Shown: positions 34,481-44,720, counted from the stretch's first letter. The stretch: DNA of 64,000 nt from Fen-1258 sp964449775 (GCA_964449775.1 CAYVBQ010000006.1:62001-126000); one strand, 5' to 3'. The notes: generated by a model from the letters alone, not told the origin. Translations and numbers: made by a program.

Positions 34481-35548
34481 ATGAAAAGAAGAATGCTATC
34501 ATTAATAATAATTCTCGGTTTAGTATTTTCGTTACCATTAAGAGCGCAAAATTTGGATGAAACACTTTCCAAGCTTTCATCCACTGTTGGAACTGCATAT
34601 GTAAAACCGGTTATCTCTGCATTCGGCTCAAATTTAAATTCGGGGTGGGTTTCTCAATTTCCTTCCGCTACTGCGTTGGGGTTCCACTTTGATCTAAAAA
34701 TAGTTGCGATGGGATCGTTCTTCACAGATGACATTAAAAAGTTTTCAACCAGCGGACAATTCTATTTCGATAATAATCAGATTAATGCGATCTTAAATAG
34801 CTCCGGCTATGCTACCGGCACTCCACAGTACAATGCAATTTTTTCTGCAATGCAGAATAGAGCATTCGACGTGAATTTTAGCGGACCGACCATCATTGGT
34901 AAAAAAAGTGATTTCTTGAAAATAAATTTTCCGGGTCAGACAATTTCTGCTTCGGGTCAATCCTACACAGTTAATTCAAAAGTAATTGATGTTACTCAAG
35001 TGCAAGGATTTTTAGATGAACTGCCTGCATTGCCAACTGCGGCTGCACAGTTGACTGTTGGAACTATATTCGGGACGAATGTTTCTGTAAGATATTTGCC
35101 GGATATTGATATTCAAGATTTAGGAAAGTTTAGTTATTTCGGCGCCGGACTTGTTCATAATTTTGGTGTTTGGTTCCCAAATCCATTACCTCTTGATCTT
35201 GCAGTTGGCTTCTTCACGCAAAAATTAAAAGTCGGATCAATTTTCGAAAGTACTGCTACTCAATATGGTATCTATGCCGCTAAAACATTTGGAGCGGGTA
35301 TATCTATAACTCCTTATGTCGGGCTCACAACCGAGACTTCAAAAACAACTGTAAGCTATGATTACACATCAAACCAAACATTGAATGGAGTTCCTGTCAA
35401 AGCTCATATAAGTGTTGATATGAACGGTGAAAACAGCAGCAGCGCCGTAGCCGGTTTGAATATTCATCTTGGTATCATTAACATAAATGCAGATTATAAA
35501 GTAGCTAAGACAAAAACAGTTAGTGCAGGTGTTTCGTTAGGATTCTGA
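34481..35548 (+). CDS. DUF6588 family outer-membrane-type protein
   Basis: A 355-residue exported protein with signal peptide MKRRMLSLIIILGLVFSLPL ending near LRAQ. The body is rich in alternating hydrophobic strands with many Gly, Ser and aromatic residues (FSYFGAGLVHNFGVWFPN, GISITPYVGLTTET) and ends in SAGVSLGF, with a terminal Phe as in outer-membrane barrels. It fits the DUF6588 family of Bacteroidota/Ignavibacteria, function unknown. AAGGAG lies seven bases before the ATG and a strong terminator follows, so it is monocistronic. Confidence 0.78.
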   Translation: MKRRMLSLIIILGLVFSLPLRAQNLDETLSKLSSTVGTAYVKPVISAFGSNLNSGWVSQFPSATALGFHFDLKIVAMGSFFTDDIKKFSTSGQFYFDNNQINAILNSSGYATGTPQYNAIFSAMQNRAFDVNFSGPTIIGKKSDFLKINFPGQTISASGQSYTVNSKVIDVTQVQGFLDELPALPTAAAQLTVGTIFGTNVSVRYLPDIDIQDLGKFSYFGAGLVHNFGVWFPNPLPLDLAVGFFTQKLKVGSIFESTATQYGIYAAKTFGAGISITPYVGLTTETSKTTVSYDYTSNQTLNGVPVKAHISVDMNGENSSSAVAGLNIHLGIININADYKVAKTKTVSAGVSLGF

Positions 35549-35569
35549 TAAAATTTTTCCTTTTAACCG

Positions 35570-35596
35570 AAGGGGCTGAACAAGCCCCTTTTTTTT
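35570..35596 (+). terminator. Rho-independent terminator of the DUF6588 gene
   Basis: Stem AAGGGGCT / AGCCCCTT with a five-base loop, followed by a run of T to 35596. The next gene starts six bases later, so hemW must use a promoter inside or before this region, or readthrough. Confidence 0.9.
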
Positions 35597-35602
35597 GGAA
35601 CC

Positions 35603-36739
35603 GTGTTGAAAGAAACAGCGATATACACACATATTCCTTTTTGCGATCACAAGTGCATCTACTGTGATTTCTATTCCATAGTTAATTACGAAAATGTTTC
35701 TTCCTATCTGAATGCACTAAAAAATGAGATTGATTTTTATGCATCGAAATATTCAGAAGGAAGAAAAATCATTTCAATCTTTTTCGGCGGAGGAACTCCA
35801 TCTTTTATGGAACCGCAATACATTTCCGAAATTATAGAACATGTAAAAGGAAAATTTTATGTTGATAGAAACGCCGAGATAACACTCGAGACGAATCCCG
35901 GGACAGTGAACACAGAAAAATTGCGCGCATTCCGAAAAATTGGAATTAACCGTCTCAGTATCGGTATTCAATCGTTCAATAATGACGAACTAAAATTTCT
36001 TACACGCATTCACGATTCGCAAATGGCAATCAAAACTATATTAGATGCAGCAGAGACCGGATACGAGAATATAAGTATCGATCTCATGTTCAATTTACCC
36101 AAACAGACAAAAGAGATTTGGCGTTCAAATTTGGAAGAGGCGGTGCAGCTTCCGATCAAACACATATCAACTTACAGTTTGATCCTCGAGCACGGGACAA
36201 TTCTTAACAAAATGGTTCTCGATGGCAAAGTAAAAATGCAAAGCGGAGATTATGATGCCGACCTGTTTGAATTCACAATAGACTTTTTGACCCGGCACGG
36301 CTTTGATCAATACGAAGTTTCCAATTTTACGCGTGACGGAAAAGAGTGCATACACAACAATGCATACTGGCGTTATAAAGATTACTTAAGCTTCGGCACA
36401 TCGGCGCATTCTTTTGTAAATGGTAAACGGTGGTGGAATTATTCCGCACTAAATTTGTACAACATTGCAATTGAAAAGAAGGGATACGCCGTTGTAGGAG
36501 AAGAAGTACTAACACAAAATGAAATGTTGGAAGAATATGTTATGCTTGCACTTCGCAGCAAAGGGCTTGATTTGATCGAACTCGAAAATATCTTTGGTAA
36601 AGATTGGCACGAAGAGAATAGAAATTTCATTGATGAACTTAGGCAAGAAAATTTTCTCACATCAAAAAACGATCTGCTTTCCTTTACTACTAAAGGTTAC
36701 GCAATGTGCGATGAAATACTTGCTAAATTGAAGAACTAA
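35603..36739 (+). CDS. hemW: Radical SAM heme chaperone HemW
   Basis: A 378-residue radical-SAM protein. THIPFCDHKCIYCDFYS holds the C-x3-C-x2-C cluster motif followed by the aromatic residue of the HemN/HemW group, and FFGGGTPSFMEP is the SAM-binding GGGTPS block. The protein lacks the N-terminal extension of true HemN oxygen-independent coproporphyrinogen oxidase, so HemW, a heme-binding chaperone, is the better name. SIGIQSFNNDELKFLTRIHD and STYSLILEHGT are family blocks. It starts with GTG at 35603, only six bases beyond the upstream terminator's T-run. Confidence 0.92.
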   Translation: MLKETAIYTHIPFCDHKCIYCDFYSIVNYENVSSYLNALKNEIDFYASKYSEGRKIISIFFGGGTPSFMEPQYISEIIEHVKGKFYVDRNAEITLETNPGTVNTEKLRAFRKIGINRLSIGIQSFNNDELKFLTRIHDSQMAIKTILDAAETGYENISIDLMFNLPKQTKEIWRSNLEEAVQLPIKHISTYSLILEHGTILNKMVLDGKVKMQSGDYDADLFEFTIDFLTRHGFDQYEVSNFTRDGKECIHNNAYWRYKDYLSFGTSAHSFVNGKRWWNYSALNLYNIAIEKKGYAVVGEEVLTQNEMLEEYVMLALRSKGLDLIELENIFGKDWHEENRNFIDELRQENFLTSKNDLLSFTTKGYAMCDEILAKLKN

Positions 36740-36829
36740 AAAGACTATCCGTATTAAACACCAATATATTCTCTGTTGCTTTTTATGCTAAGTATGATAA
36801 TTTGTATACAGAAATTTCACAGGGTGAAG

Positions 36830-39424
36830 ATGAACTCTTCAAAATCAAGAACCACTCAATTAATTACATTATTTCTTTTATTCATTGTTTTGAACTATAC
36901 ATTTTTAATAGCACAGGGTAAAGATAAACCGTACTTGGCAAAAGAATCGGTTGAATTTACCGAGTACTATTCAAAGATGAACATCAATAACGTTTCCACG
37001 TCTATCTACAATACCGGTCGTGCTGATCTATCATCAACTGGCGATTCTGGTTTTGAGTTTCCCAAACTCTCCGGGAAAACACTCGTTTATGAATCCGGAT
37101 TACTTTGGGGTGGAAAGGTAAATGGGGAAATACGGAGCGGCGGCTCATCTTTCTATACCGGATTAAGACCGGGGAAAATTTTAGCGAACGGTAAACCTGA
37201 TAATACAACCTTACCCTCAGTTCGTGCTTTCCGCGTCCGTCCCGATTACAAAACTGGAGACTTATTAACAGAAGTAAAAGATGAAAACAAAGACCGCCAG
37301 ACGATTTACAATCAGTATGAAAAAGATTGGAACGAATGGCCTGCAAGTAGCGGTGCGCCATTTAAAGATGTAAACGGCAATGGTGTTTATGAACCATCTG
37401 TGGACATACCCGGTGTTCCGAATGCCGATCAAACAATTTGGTTTGTTACAAATGATCTCGATTCCATACAAACAAAAAAACTTTACGGCTCACTACCGAT
37501 GGGTATTGAAATGCAAACCACAGTGTGGGCATACAAAAATGTAGAACCGCTTAACAATATGATTTTCAAAAGATATCTGGTGATCAACAAAAGCAGTACA
37601 AAATTTGAAGATATGTACTTTGGTCTCTGGTCGGATCCTGATGTGGGCGGCGATGCGGGAGATGATCTTGTAGGATGCGACACTCTGCTCAATTTAGATT
37701 TTTGTTACAATGGAGATGATAGCGATCCTTCATATGGCGCTTACATTCCTTCAGTGGGATTTTGTCTCCTACAAGGTCCAATAATTCCCGGTGGTGTAAA
37801 TGATAAAGCAAAATTTGGAGGTAAACAGGTTTACGGCAAAAAGAATCTTACGATGACTGCTCTAGGCTATTTTGGTAAAAGCGGGTCTATCGCTCGTGAT
37901 GCAACCATAGGAAACTATGAAAAAGGAACATTGCAAATTTATAACATGCTTCAAGGAAAACTAAATGAAGGTGCTTCTGTCCCGGATCCATTTACCGGCG
38001 GAACGACAAAATTTCCGTTCTCTGGTGATCCTGTTTTAAGGACTGGCTTTCTTGGCGGTGTAACCTATCCGAATGGATGGTCTGATGTTAAGTATGATCA
38101 CAGAATGATGCTCTGTTCAGGTCCATTCAATATGGCTGCGGGTGATACACAGGAAGTTATTTTTGCCCAGATAGCGGCGGGAGGAGATCCAGGTTTTTCT
38201 CGTTTTGCCTCGATTTCAATTCTTAAAAAATCTGTCTCGTTTGCTCAAAAATTATACAAAGAAAATTTTATACCTCCAACTACCATTAAACAGTCGCCAG
38301 AATTACAAGCCGCCGAAATGGATAGAGAAATTATTTTAACCTGGGGAAATGATGTAGCCAAAACAAATGATATTGAAAAATCGAAATCTACTATCTATTC
38401 ATTCCAAGGATACAATGTTTATCAGATTTCAAAAAGTTATGCAACACTCGGAGAGAAAAAATTAATCGCCACATTCGATCGTAAAGATGACCGGCAATAT
38501 TTATTTAACGAAGAAGTTGAACCAGCAAGCGGATATGTATCTCACTTCGACAAAAAATTTGGTTCTGATACCGGAATTCAACGTTTCATCTCAATCAAAA
38601 AAGATTATCTGAATGAAATACCGCTTAACAATGGTAGCGATTATAATTTCGGGTTGGGCTATTTTCATCTTGCAGACGACTATTATTTCCCATATGGTTA
38701 TGTGGAAAGCCCAATCTCGATTGTAACAGTTAAGCCGCAATCTTCTAAACCGGGTGTAAGATATGAAAGTAAGTTTGGCGATCTTATAACTGCCAGGCAC
38801 ATTGCAGGGAATTCTTCGGCAGATGTAAATGCGTTGATTCTTGATCCAACCGGTTTAACCGGTAATGAATATGAAATTAGTTTTAACACCGCCAATGCTC
38901 AAACAGTATTTAATCTAACTAACATTACAACTAACAAGTCCCTCTTAACCAATCAGGTTAATCTTTCGGGTGATAACGATTTTTTGGTTACCGAAGGATT
39001 TATTCTAAGAGTTAAAGACAATTCAGCAAAACCGCTTAACGAAAAGGATATTTACCGTCTTACTCTACCCAAAGTAGTTTATGATGAGAAACTTGCTATT
39101 GATGACATCGAAAAAATTAATGTCTTTCCAAATCCATATTACGGCGGTAACAGAAACGAATTTAATAAGTATGATAGGCATATAACATTTTCACACCTTC
39201 CTCAACGGGCGGTTATAAAAATATTCAATTTAGCCGGACAAGTGGTTCGTAAACTTGAAAAAGATTCCCCCGATCAGTTTGTAAGATGGAATATGTTGAC
39301 TGAAAACAACTACCAGGCGCCTTCCGGTCTTTACATCGTTCACATCGAACTGCCTGACCTTGGAAAGAATAAAATTCTTAAACTTGCTCTTTTCACCGAA
39401 GAATTTATACCGGATCATTTTTGA
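36830..39424 (+). CDS. Secreted protein with T9SS-type C-terminal sorting domain
   Basis: About 864 residues from the ATG at 36830, which has AGGGTG just upstream and gives a clean signal peptide (TQLITLFLLFIVLNYTFLIA). The central part, including SVRAFRVRPDY, WPASSGAPFKDVNGNG and PNADQTIWFVTND, matches a large secreted-protein family of Ignavibacteria of unknown function; VNGNGVYEP resembles a calcium-binding loop. The last 90 residues form a Por-type sorting domain: INVFPNPYYGGN, VIKIFNLAGQVVRKLE and PSGLYIVHIEL. It should be carried across the outer membrane by the type IX system; no T9SS machinery gene lies in the window. Confidence 0.82.
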   Translation: MNSSKSRTTQLITLFLLFIVLNYTFLIAQGKDKPYLAKESVEFTEYYSKMNINNVSTSIYNTGRADLSSTGDSGFEFPKLSGKTLVYESGLLWGGKVNGEIRSGGSSFYTGLRPGKILANGKPDNTTLPSVRAFRVRPDYKTGDLLTEVKDENKDRQTIYNQYEKDWNEWPASSGAPFKDVNGNGVYEPSVDIPGVPNADQTIWFVTNDLDSIQTKKLYGSLPMGIEMQTTVWAYKNVEPLNNMIFKRYLVINKSSTKFEDMYFGLWSDPDVGGDAGDDLVGCDTLLNLDFCYNGDDSDPSYGAYIPSVGFCLLQGPIIPGGVNDKAKFGGKQVYGKKNLTMTALGYFGKSGSIARDATIGNYEKGTLQIYNMLQGKLNEGASVPDPFTGGTTKFPFSGDPVLRTGFLGGVTYPNGWSDVKYDHRMMLCSGPFNMAAGDTQEVIFAQIAAGGDPGFSRFASISILKKSVSFAQKLYKENFIPPTTIKQSPELQAAEMDREIILTWGNDVAKTNDIEKSKSTIYSFQGYNVYQISKSYATLGEKKLIATFDRKDDRQYLFNEEVEPASGYVSHFDKKFGSDTGIQRFISIKKDYLNEIPLNNGSDYNFGLGYFHLADDYYFPYGYVESPISIVTVKPQSSKPGVRYESKFGDLITARHIAGNSSADVNALILDPTGLTGNEYEISFNTANAQTVFNLTNITTNKSLLTNQVNLSGDNDFLVTEGFILRVKDNSAKPLNEKDIYRLTLPKVVYDEKLAIDDIEKINVFPNPYYGGNRNEFNKYDRHITFSHLPQRAVIKIFNLAGQVVRKLEKDSPDQFVRWNMLTENNYQAPSGLYIVHIELPDLGKNKILKLALFTEEFIPDHF

Positions 39425-39493
39425 GAACTTGTTTATGACTTTTTCCTTTTAGATTTTAATTCTGCAATATTATTAACAGAAAGGTTCACAACT

Positions 39494-39769
39494 ATGAACG
39501 ACAAATACAAATATCTTATTCCCATTTCTATTCTTGCGGTATCAATTGTTCTTTCTGTAATTATCTTCTCGATGGTCTGGAAATCGACAAAGAATGCAGA
39601 TCAAACAATAACTGTAACGGGTTCGGCAAAAAAATCCATTATTTCCGATCTCGGTATTCAGCGCGGTACGCTGCAAGCATCAAGCGGAGATAGGAAAACC
39701 GCATATCAAATTGTTCAGCAGCAGATGCCGGTAGCGCTCAAATATTTATTGCGTATCTCGTACAGTTGA
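39494..39769 (+). pseudogene. Truncated SIMPL-domain (DUF541-like) gene
   Basis: A 91-codon frame with an N-terminal membrane anchor (YLIPISILAVSIVLSVIIFS) followed by TITVTGSAKKSIISDLGIQRG, the start of the SIMPL/DUF541 domain. Full family members continue for about 150 more residues; here the frame stops soon after KYLLRISYS. A neighbouring frame stays open for another 30 codons without clear similarity. The following 120 bases hold repetitive AAATC-rich DNA. It is best read as a decayed gene, though a short product is possible. Confidence 0.6.
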
Positions 39770-39981
39770 CATCTCTTTTAACAGAAGCAGATGAACTCAC
39801 AGCAATATTCATCCAAATAGGTAAGACTACTAAAAAACGATTGTCCAACAAATCGTAAATCCAAAATCCAAAGTCGTCAATCAAAAATCATAATCCTTAA
39901 TTCCCTTTGCTATTTCAAGCTATTCTTCCTACCTTTGTGCCGTCCATTTCGCCCCTAGAGGGCGATTTTTATTTATAGAAT

Positions 39982-40425
39982 ATGGAAAAGCAGCAAATTA
40001 ATAACAGAATCGAAGAAATTGTAAAAGCTCACGGCTTCATCCTTGTTGATGTTGTTCTTCGCGGCGACAATCACCTCCGTATCATAGAAGTTTATATTGA
40101 CGGTGAAAAAGGTATCACTGCACTCGATTGCGCTAATGTAAGTCGTGCTCTTGACGAAATTATTGAATTGGAAAATTTGGTCGAATCGAATTACCGGCTG
40201 GATGTTTCATCGCCCGGAGTTGAAAGACCGTTAAAATTTTTAATTCAATACTTTAAGCACATCAACAGAAAATTTGAAATAAAGTATAATGATGGTGTGG
40301 AAAAAACATTAACTGCTAAACTTGTACGTGTTGAAGGGGAGTATCTGTTCTTTGCAGTTAAGGATGATGAATACAAAATAAAATTTGGTGATATCACCGA
40401 AGCAAAAGTCTTAATTAGTTTTTGA
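39982..40425 (+). CDS. rimP: Ribosome maturation factor RimP
   Basis: A 147-residue RimP, needed for assembly of the 30S subunit. The N-terminal domain shows LVDVVLRGDNHLRIIEVYID and ALDCANVSRALDEIIE. The hallmark YRLDVSSPGVERPL is near residue 73, followed by the small SH3-like C-terminal domain. It heads the rimP-nusA-infB-rbfA-truB-ribF cluster, a gene order conserved across bacteria, with nusA starting 17 bases later behind an AGAGGAG site. The promoter should lie in 39860-39980, where a CCCTAGAGGGC palindrome is noted. Confidence 0.95.
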   Translation: MEKQQINNRIEEIVKAHGFILVDVVLRGDNHLRIIEVYIDGEKGITALDCANVSRALDEIIELENLVESNYRLDVSSPGVERPLKFLIQYFKHINRKFEIKYNDGVEKTLTAKLVRVEGEYLFFAVKDDEYKIKFGDITEAKVLISF

Positions 40426-40442
40426 TCACAGAGGAGTAATAA

Positions 40443-41690
40443 ATGAACACCGAGATAGTAGAATCCTTTGCGCAGATGGTTCGCGAGAAAAGCGTTGATA
40501 AAGACGTTCTTGCCGGAATCATAGAAGAAATCTTTGGGATTATGGTTAAAAAGAAATTTGGTTTGGAAGCGAAATACGAAGTTGTTGTTAATATGGATAA
40601 GGGCGATATAGAAATCTTTCTTGAACGGACCATTGTGGATATAGTAAACGACCCGACCAGCGAGATCAGCATTAATGAAGTAAATGAAAAAGGAAATGAG
40701 GATGGACTTGAAGTTGGAGAGGATTTCGTTCAGAAGATCGAACTCAAAGAATTTGGAAGAAGATTAATAAATCTTGCCCGTCAAAGTCTGAACCAAAAAA
40801 TCAGAGAGATTGAGAAGGATATCATTTATAACGAATACATCGAAATGTTAGGTGAAATAGTTGTTGGCGATATATACCAGGTAAGAAGAAACGATGTATT
40901 GGTAAATCATAATAAAAACGAATTACTTCTTCCGCGCCATGAGCAGATTCCACGTGAGAAATACCGCAAGGGCGACACAACCCGTGCTGTTGTTAAAGAT
41001 GTTAAGAAAACTCCAAACGGACCAATTGTTTTAATATCGCGTGCCGATAATCTTTTTTTAAGGAGATTGTTTGAAATTGAAATTCCGGAAATTTATGACG
41101 GAGTAATTGAGATAAAGGGTATTGCCCGCGAACCCGGTGAAAGAGCAAAGATTGCAGTTGAATCGAGCGATCCGCGTATTGATGCTGTCGGAGCCTGCGT
41201 TGGAATGAAAGGAGTGCGTATTCATGCTATTGTTCGTGAATTGAATAATGAAAACATTGATGTTATCAATTACTCGGATGACCCGGTTGTGTTCATTCAA
41301 AGATGTCTTGCACCTGCCAAATTAAAGCAAATTGATATTGATGAAGATGCTAAGAAGTGTGTTGTAACTGCCGATAGTGATCAAGTTTCGTTAATTGTAG
41401 GACGCAACGGTGTTAACATACGTCTTGCTATTAAACTCAGCGGTTATGAAATTGAAGTTATCAGATTGGAAAAACCATTTGAAGAATATGATGAAGATAT
41501 TGAGTTAATAGAACTCCGCGAAGAATTAGGTACTGAGATGGTAGATTTGCTTATCAACAACAGATTAGATACTGCCTTAGAAGTCCTCGGTGCAGGAATT
41601 GAGAAGTTAAAGGAAATAGAAGGACTCGATGAAGAGAAAGCACAACAGATAATCGAGATTCTGGAAAATCAATTTGAAGAAGAAGAATAA
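40443..41690 (+). CDS. nusA: Transcription termination/antitermination factor NusA
   Basis: A 415-residue NusA that binds RNA polymerase and RNA, controlling pausing, termination and antitermination. Domains in order are the N-terminal polymerase-binding domain, an S1 domain (GEIVVGDIYQV at about 138), and two KH domains (GACVGMKGVRIHAIVREL and SLIVGRNGVNIRLAIKL). A short C-terminal helical stretch with ALEVLGAGIEKLKEIEGLDE follows, resembling a helix-hairpin-helix. It lacks the acidic repeats of E. coli NusA, as is usual outside Proteobacteria. AGAGGAG precedes the ATG. Confidence 0.96.
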   Translation: MNTEIVESFAQMVREKSVDKDVLAGIIEEIFGIMVKKKFGLEAKYEVVVNMDKGDIEIFLERTIVDIVNDPTSEISINEVNEKGNEDGLEVGEDFVQKIELKEFGRRLINLARQSLNQKIREIEKDIIYNEYIEMLGEIVVGDIYQVRRNDVLVNHNKNELLLPRHEQIPREKYRKGDTTRAVVKDVKKTPNGPIVLISRADNLFLRRLFEIEIPEIYDGVIEIKGIAREPGERAKIAVESSDPRIDAVGACVGMKGVRIHAIVRELNNENIDVINYSDDPVVFIQRCLAPAKLKQIDIDEDAKKCVVTADSDQVSLIVGRNGVNIRLAIKLSGYEIEVIRLEKPFEEYDEDIELIELREELGTEMVDLLINNRLDTALEVLGAGIEKLKEIEGLDEEKAQQIIEILENQFEEEE

Positions 41691-41718
41691 ACAGAACATT
41701 TAAACGGATAATTACACA

Positions 41719-44358
41719 ATGCCGGAAACTGCAAAAGAAAAAAAATTACGTCTTTACAAATTTGCTACTGAGTATAATCTCTCAACTGATTCGTTGGTAG
41801 AATTTCTTCAGAAGAAGGGCTACGATGTAAAGTCTCACATGTCATTATTGACTGATGATATGGTCTCGGAAATCAAATCATTTTTTAAAAAAGATATTGA
41901 GAAGGCTGAAAAGCATTACAAGAAGATTTCGGATTTTCAGAAAAAGAGAACCGAACACGATGAACCGGAAGCCCCGGTTGTAGTGCCCACGAAAGTTGTA
42001 GAGGAGAAACCTGCCGGGCTGAAAATTGAAAAAATCGAGAAAGTTGAAGAGACTTCGGTTGAACCGCTAGAAGTTCCCGCCGCGCCTGTTATCGAAATAG
42101 CCGAACAAGTTGTGGCTCCCAAAATTGTTGAAGAACCCGTTGTAAAAATTGAACAGCCGTTCGAAGAAAAAAGATCTTACAGAACCGAAACAGAAATTGC
42201 TCTTGAAGGAAGAAAAAAAGGTTTAACTATTGTCGGTAAGGTTGATCTTAAGCAGCGACGTGATAGAGTTGAACCGAAGGAAGGAACTGTCCCTCAAAAA
42301 CCTGCCGTACCGTTAACTCCTTCACAGGAAGAAGCAGAGAAGAAGAAAAAGAAAAAGAAAATTCTTAAGACAAAGAAAAAAGTTGCAACTCCAGGACAAG
42401 CTCCTGAAGAAGTGACTGTTGCCAAGAAGAAAAGAAAAATTAAACGTCTCGAAATTGATAAACGTGAAGTTGAAGATGCTATCAAAAGAACACTTCTTAG
42501 TATTGATGAATCTTCTGTTGGTGGCCGTGCTTCTGCAAGGAAAAAGAAAAGAAAAGAGAAAGAAGAGATTCAGAATCAAATTCTTCAACAGAAGGAAATT
42601 GATAAATCTAAAATAAAAGTTAGTGAATTCATCGCAGTCAATGAACTTGCACATTTGATGGGTGTCTCAGTAAGCGATGTAATTCAAAAATGTATCGGAT
42701 TAGGATTGATGGTTTCAATCAATCAGCGGCTTGATGTTGAAACGATTACAGTTATTGCCGATGACTTTGGATTTGAAATTGAACTTGAAGAAGAATATCA
42801 ATCCGACGTTGACGCAGACCAACCGGATCCAGTGGAATCACTAAAACCTCGCCCTCCGGTTGTTACAATTATGGGACACGTTGATCATGGTAAAACATCA
42901 TTGCTTGATTATATACGTCGCGCAAATGTTGTTGCCGGAGAAGCAGGCGGAATTACCCAGCATATCGGCGCTTACAAAGTTATTCTGGATGACTCCAGAA
43001 AAGTAACATTTTTGGATACTCCCGGTCACGAAGCTTTCACAGCAATGCGTGCGCGCGGAGCCCGTGTTACAGATATCGTTGTATTGATTGTTGCAGCAGA
43101 TGATGCAGTAATGCCGCAAACTGTTGAGGCAATTAATCATGCGCTCGCTGCAAACGTTCCAATTATTATCGCAATAAATAAAATTGATAAGCCGAATAGC
43201 AACATCGAACGAATTAAACAACAACTTGCCGATAGAAATATTTTAGTTGAAGAATGGGGCGGTAAATATCAGTGCGTTGAAGTCTCTGCTAAACTTGGAA
43301 AAAATGTCGATCTGCTTTTAGAGAAATTAGTTCTTGAAGCTGAACTCCTCGACTTGAAAGCTAATCCGGATCGTTTAGCTCGCGGAACAATTATTGAATC
43401 CCAGCTTGATAAAGGCAAGGGTGTTACCGCCACCGTTCTTGTTCAAAAAGGAACTCTAAAAGTCGGCGATCCGTTTATTGCAGGTGTTGTTCACGGACGT
43501 GTTAGAGCAATGTTCGATGAACGTAGTAAAAAAGTTTTTGAGGCGGGTCCTTCTACTCCGGTGTTAGTTCTCGGTTTTGAATCTGCACCGCAAGCCGGAG
43601 ATACATTCCATATTGCCGAATCTGAACGTGATGCACGTGAGATCAGTTTGAAGCGTATGCAGTTGAAACGCGAACAAGATCATCGTCAGGTTCATCATAT
43701 TACACTTGATGAAATCGCAAGCCAGATCAGTCATGGCGGATTTAAGGAATTACCTATCATCGTTAAAGGTGACGTGGATGGTTCTATTGAAGCGTTATCA
43801 GATTCATTGATGAAATTATCTAATCAAGAAGTATCGGTGCGTGTAATTCACAAGGCAGTTGGTGCTATTTCCGAAGGTGATGTGTTATTAGCTGCAGCTT
43901 CGGGTGCTATTATTGTCGGATTCCATGTTAGACCTAATACCAACGCACGCAAACTTGCTGAATCTGAAAAAGTTGATATCCGTCTATATAACATTATTTA
44001 TGATGCTATAAACGAAATCAAATCTGCTCTTGAGGGAATGCTTTCACCGGTTGTTTCTGAAGAGGTTGTTGCAACACTTCTTGTGAAAGATGTTTTCAAA
44101 GTGCCAAAAGCCGGAACAATTGCCGGTTGCTCTGTTCAAGATGGAAAAATTATGAGAAGTAACAAAGTCCGTTTGTTTAGAGATGGCATTGCAGTTTATG
44201 AAGGTGAGATCAGTTCACTTCGAAGATTTAAAGATGATGTTCGTGAAGTGGAAAAAGGATTTGAGTGCGGAGTTAGCATAACAAACTTTAATGATATTAA
44301 AACGGGTGACATCATCGAAGCATACAAGATGATTGAAACCAAGAAAAAGTTAGAATAG
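41719..44358 (+). CDS. infB: Translation initiation factor IF-2
   Basis: An 879-residue IF-2, the GTPase that delivers initiator tRNA to the 30S subunit. The N-terminus begins with a small IF2-N fold (KLRLYKFATEYNLSTDSLVEFL). A long Lys/Glu/Pro-rich linker follows, including runs of Lys (EKKKKKKKILKTKKK). The G domain has G1 GHVDHGKTSLLD, G3 DTPGHEAFTAMR, G4 INKIDKPNS and G5 SAKLGKNVD, and domains II-IV end with GFECGVSITNFNDIKTGDII. It uses the initiator tRNA encoded at 32327-32399. It is part of the rimP-ribF operon. Confidence 0.97.
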   Translation: MPETAKEKKLRLYKFATEYNLSTDSLVEFLQKKGYDVKSHMSLLTDDMVSEIKSFFKKDIEKAEKHYKKISDFQKKRTEHDEPEAPVVVPTKVVEEKPAGLKIEKIEKVEETSVEPLEVPAAPVIEIAEQVVAPKIVEEPVVKIEQPFEEKRSYRTETEIALEGRKKGLTIVGKVDLKQRRDRVEPKEGTVPQKPAVPLTPSQEEAEKKKKKKKILKTKKKVATPGQAPEEVTVAKKKRKIKRLEIDKREVEDAIKRTLLSIDESSVGGRASARKKKRKEKEEIQNQILQQKEIDKSKIKVSEFIAVNELAHLMGVSVSDVIQKCIGLGLMVSINQRLDVETITVIADDFGFEIELEEEYQSDVDADQPDPVESLKPRPPVVTIMGHVDHGKTSLLDYIRRANVVAGEAGGITQHIGAYKVILDDSRKVTFLDTPGHEAFTAMRARGARVTDIVVLIVAADDAVMPQTVEAINHALAANVPIIIAINKIDKPNSNIERIKQQLADRNILVEEWGGKYQCVEVSAKLGKNVDLLLEKLVLEAELLDLKANPDRLARGTIIESQLDKGKGVTATVLVQKGTLKVGDPFIAGVVHGRVRAMFDERSKKVFEAGPSTPVLVLGFESAPQAGDTFHIAESERDAREISLKRMQLKREQDHRQVHHITLDEIASQISHGGFKELPIIVKGDVDGSIEALSDSLMKLSNQEVSVRVIHKAVGAISEGDVLLAAASGAIIVGFHVRPNTNARKLAESEKVDIRLYNIIYDAINEIKSALEGMLSPVVSEEVVATLLVKDVFKVPKAGTIAGCSVQDGKIMRSNKVRLFRDGIAVYEGEISSLRRFKDDVREVEKGFECGVSITNFNDIKTGDIIEAYKMIETKKKLE

Positions 44359-44360
44359 AA

Positions 44361-44720
44361 ATGTCTCATAGATTAGATAAAGTTTCGAGTCTCATTAAAG
44401 AAGAACTCAGTTTGATTTTTCTGCACAAACTTCAGGATCCAAAGCTGGGGCTTATTACTGTAACTAATGTGAAAGTGAGCCCGGATCTTAAGCACACAAA
44501 AATTTATATATCTGTATTCGATAAAGCGAAGCGTACAAAAGTTTTAGAAAGCGTTAACGAACTTAAGGGTTTGATTAGAAGTCAGCTTGCCGGAAGAATT
44601 CAACTTCGTTTTGTTCCGGAACTCCATTTTTTTATAGACGATACTTTGGACTACGTTGAAAAGATGGAAGGATTATTTAAAAAAATTCATGAAAGCGATA
44701 ACGAAAAAAACGATAACTGA
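44361..44720 (+). CDS. rbfA: Ribosome-binding factor A
   Basis: A 119-residue RbfA that binds the 30S subunit near helix 1 of 16S rRNA during maturation and cold adaptation. Conserved blocks are LIKEELSLIF, DPKLGLITVTNVKVSPDLKH and ELKGLIRSQLAGRIQLRFVPELHFFIDDT. Its KH-like fold is complete. It starts two bases after the infB stop and its 3' end overlaps truB by about 32 bases, so translation of truB is coupled to it. Confidence 0.95.
   Translation: MSHRLDKVSSLIKEELSLIFLHKLQDPKLGLITVTNVKVSPDLKHTKIYISVFDKAKRTKVLESVNELKGLIRSQLAGRIQLRFVPELHFFIDDTLDYVEKMEGLFKKIHESDNEKNDN

Noticed and set aside
35603..36739. Oxygen-independent coproporphyrinogen oxidase HemN
   Set aside because: The protein is too short and lacks the HemN N-terminal region, so HemW is the better match.
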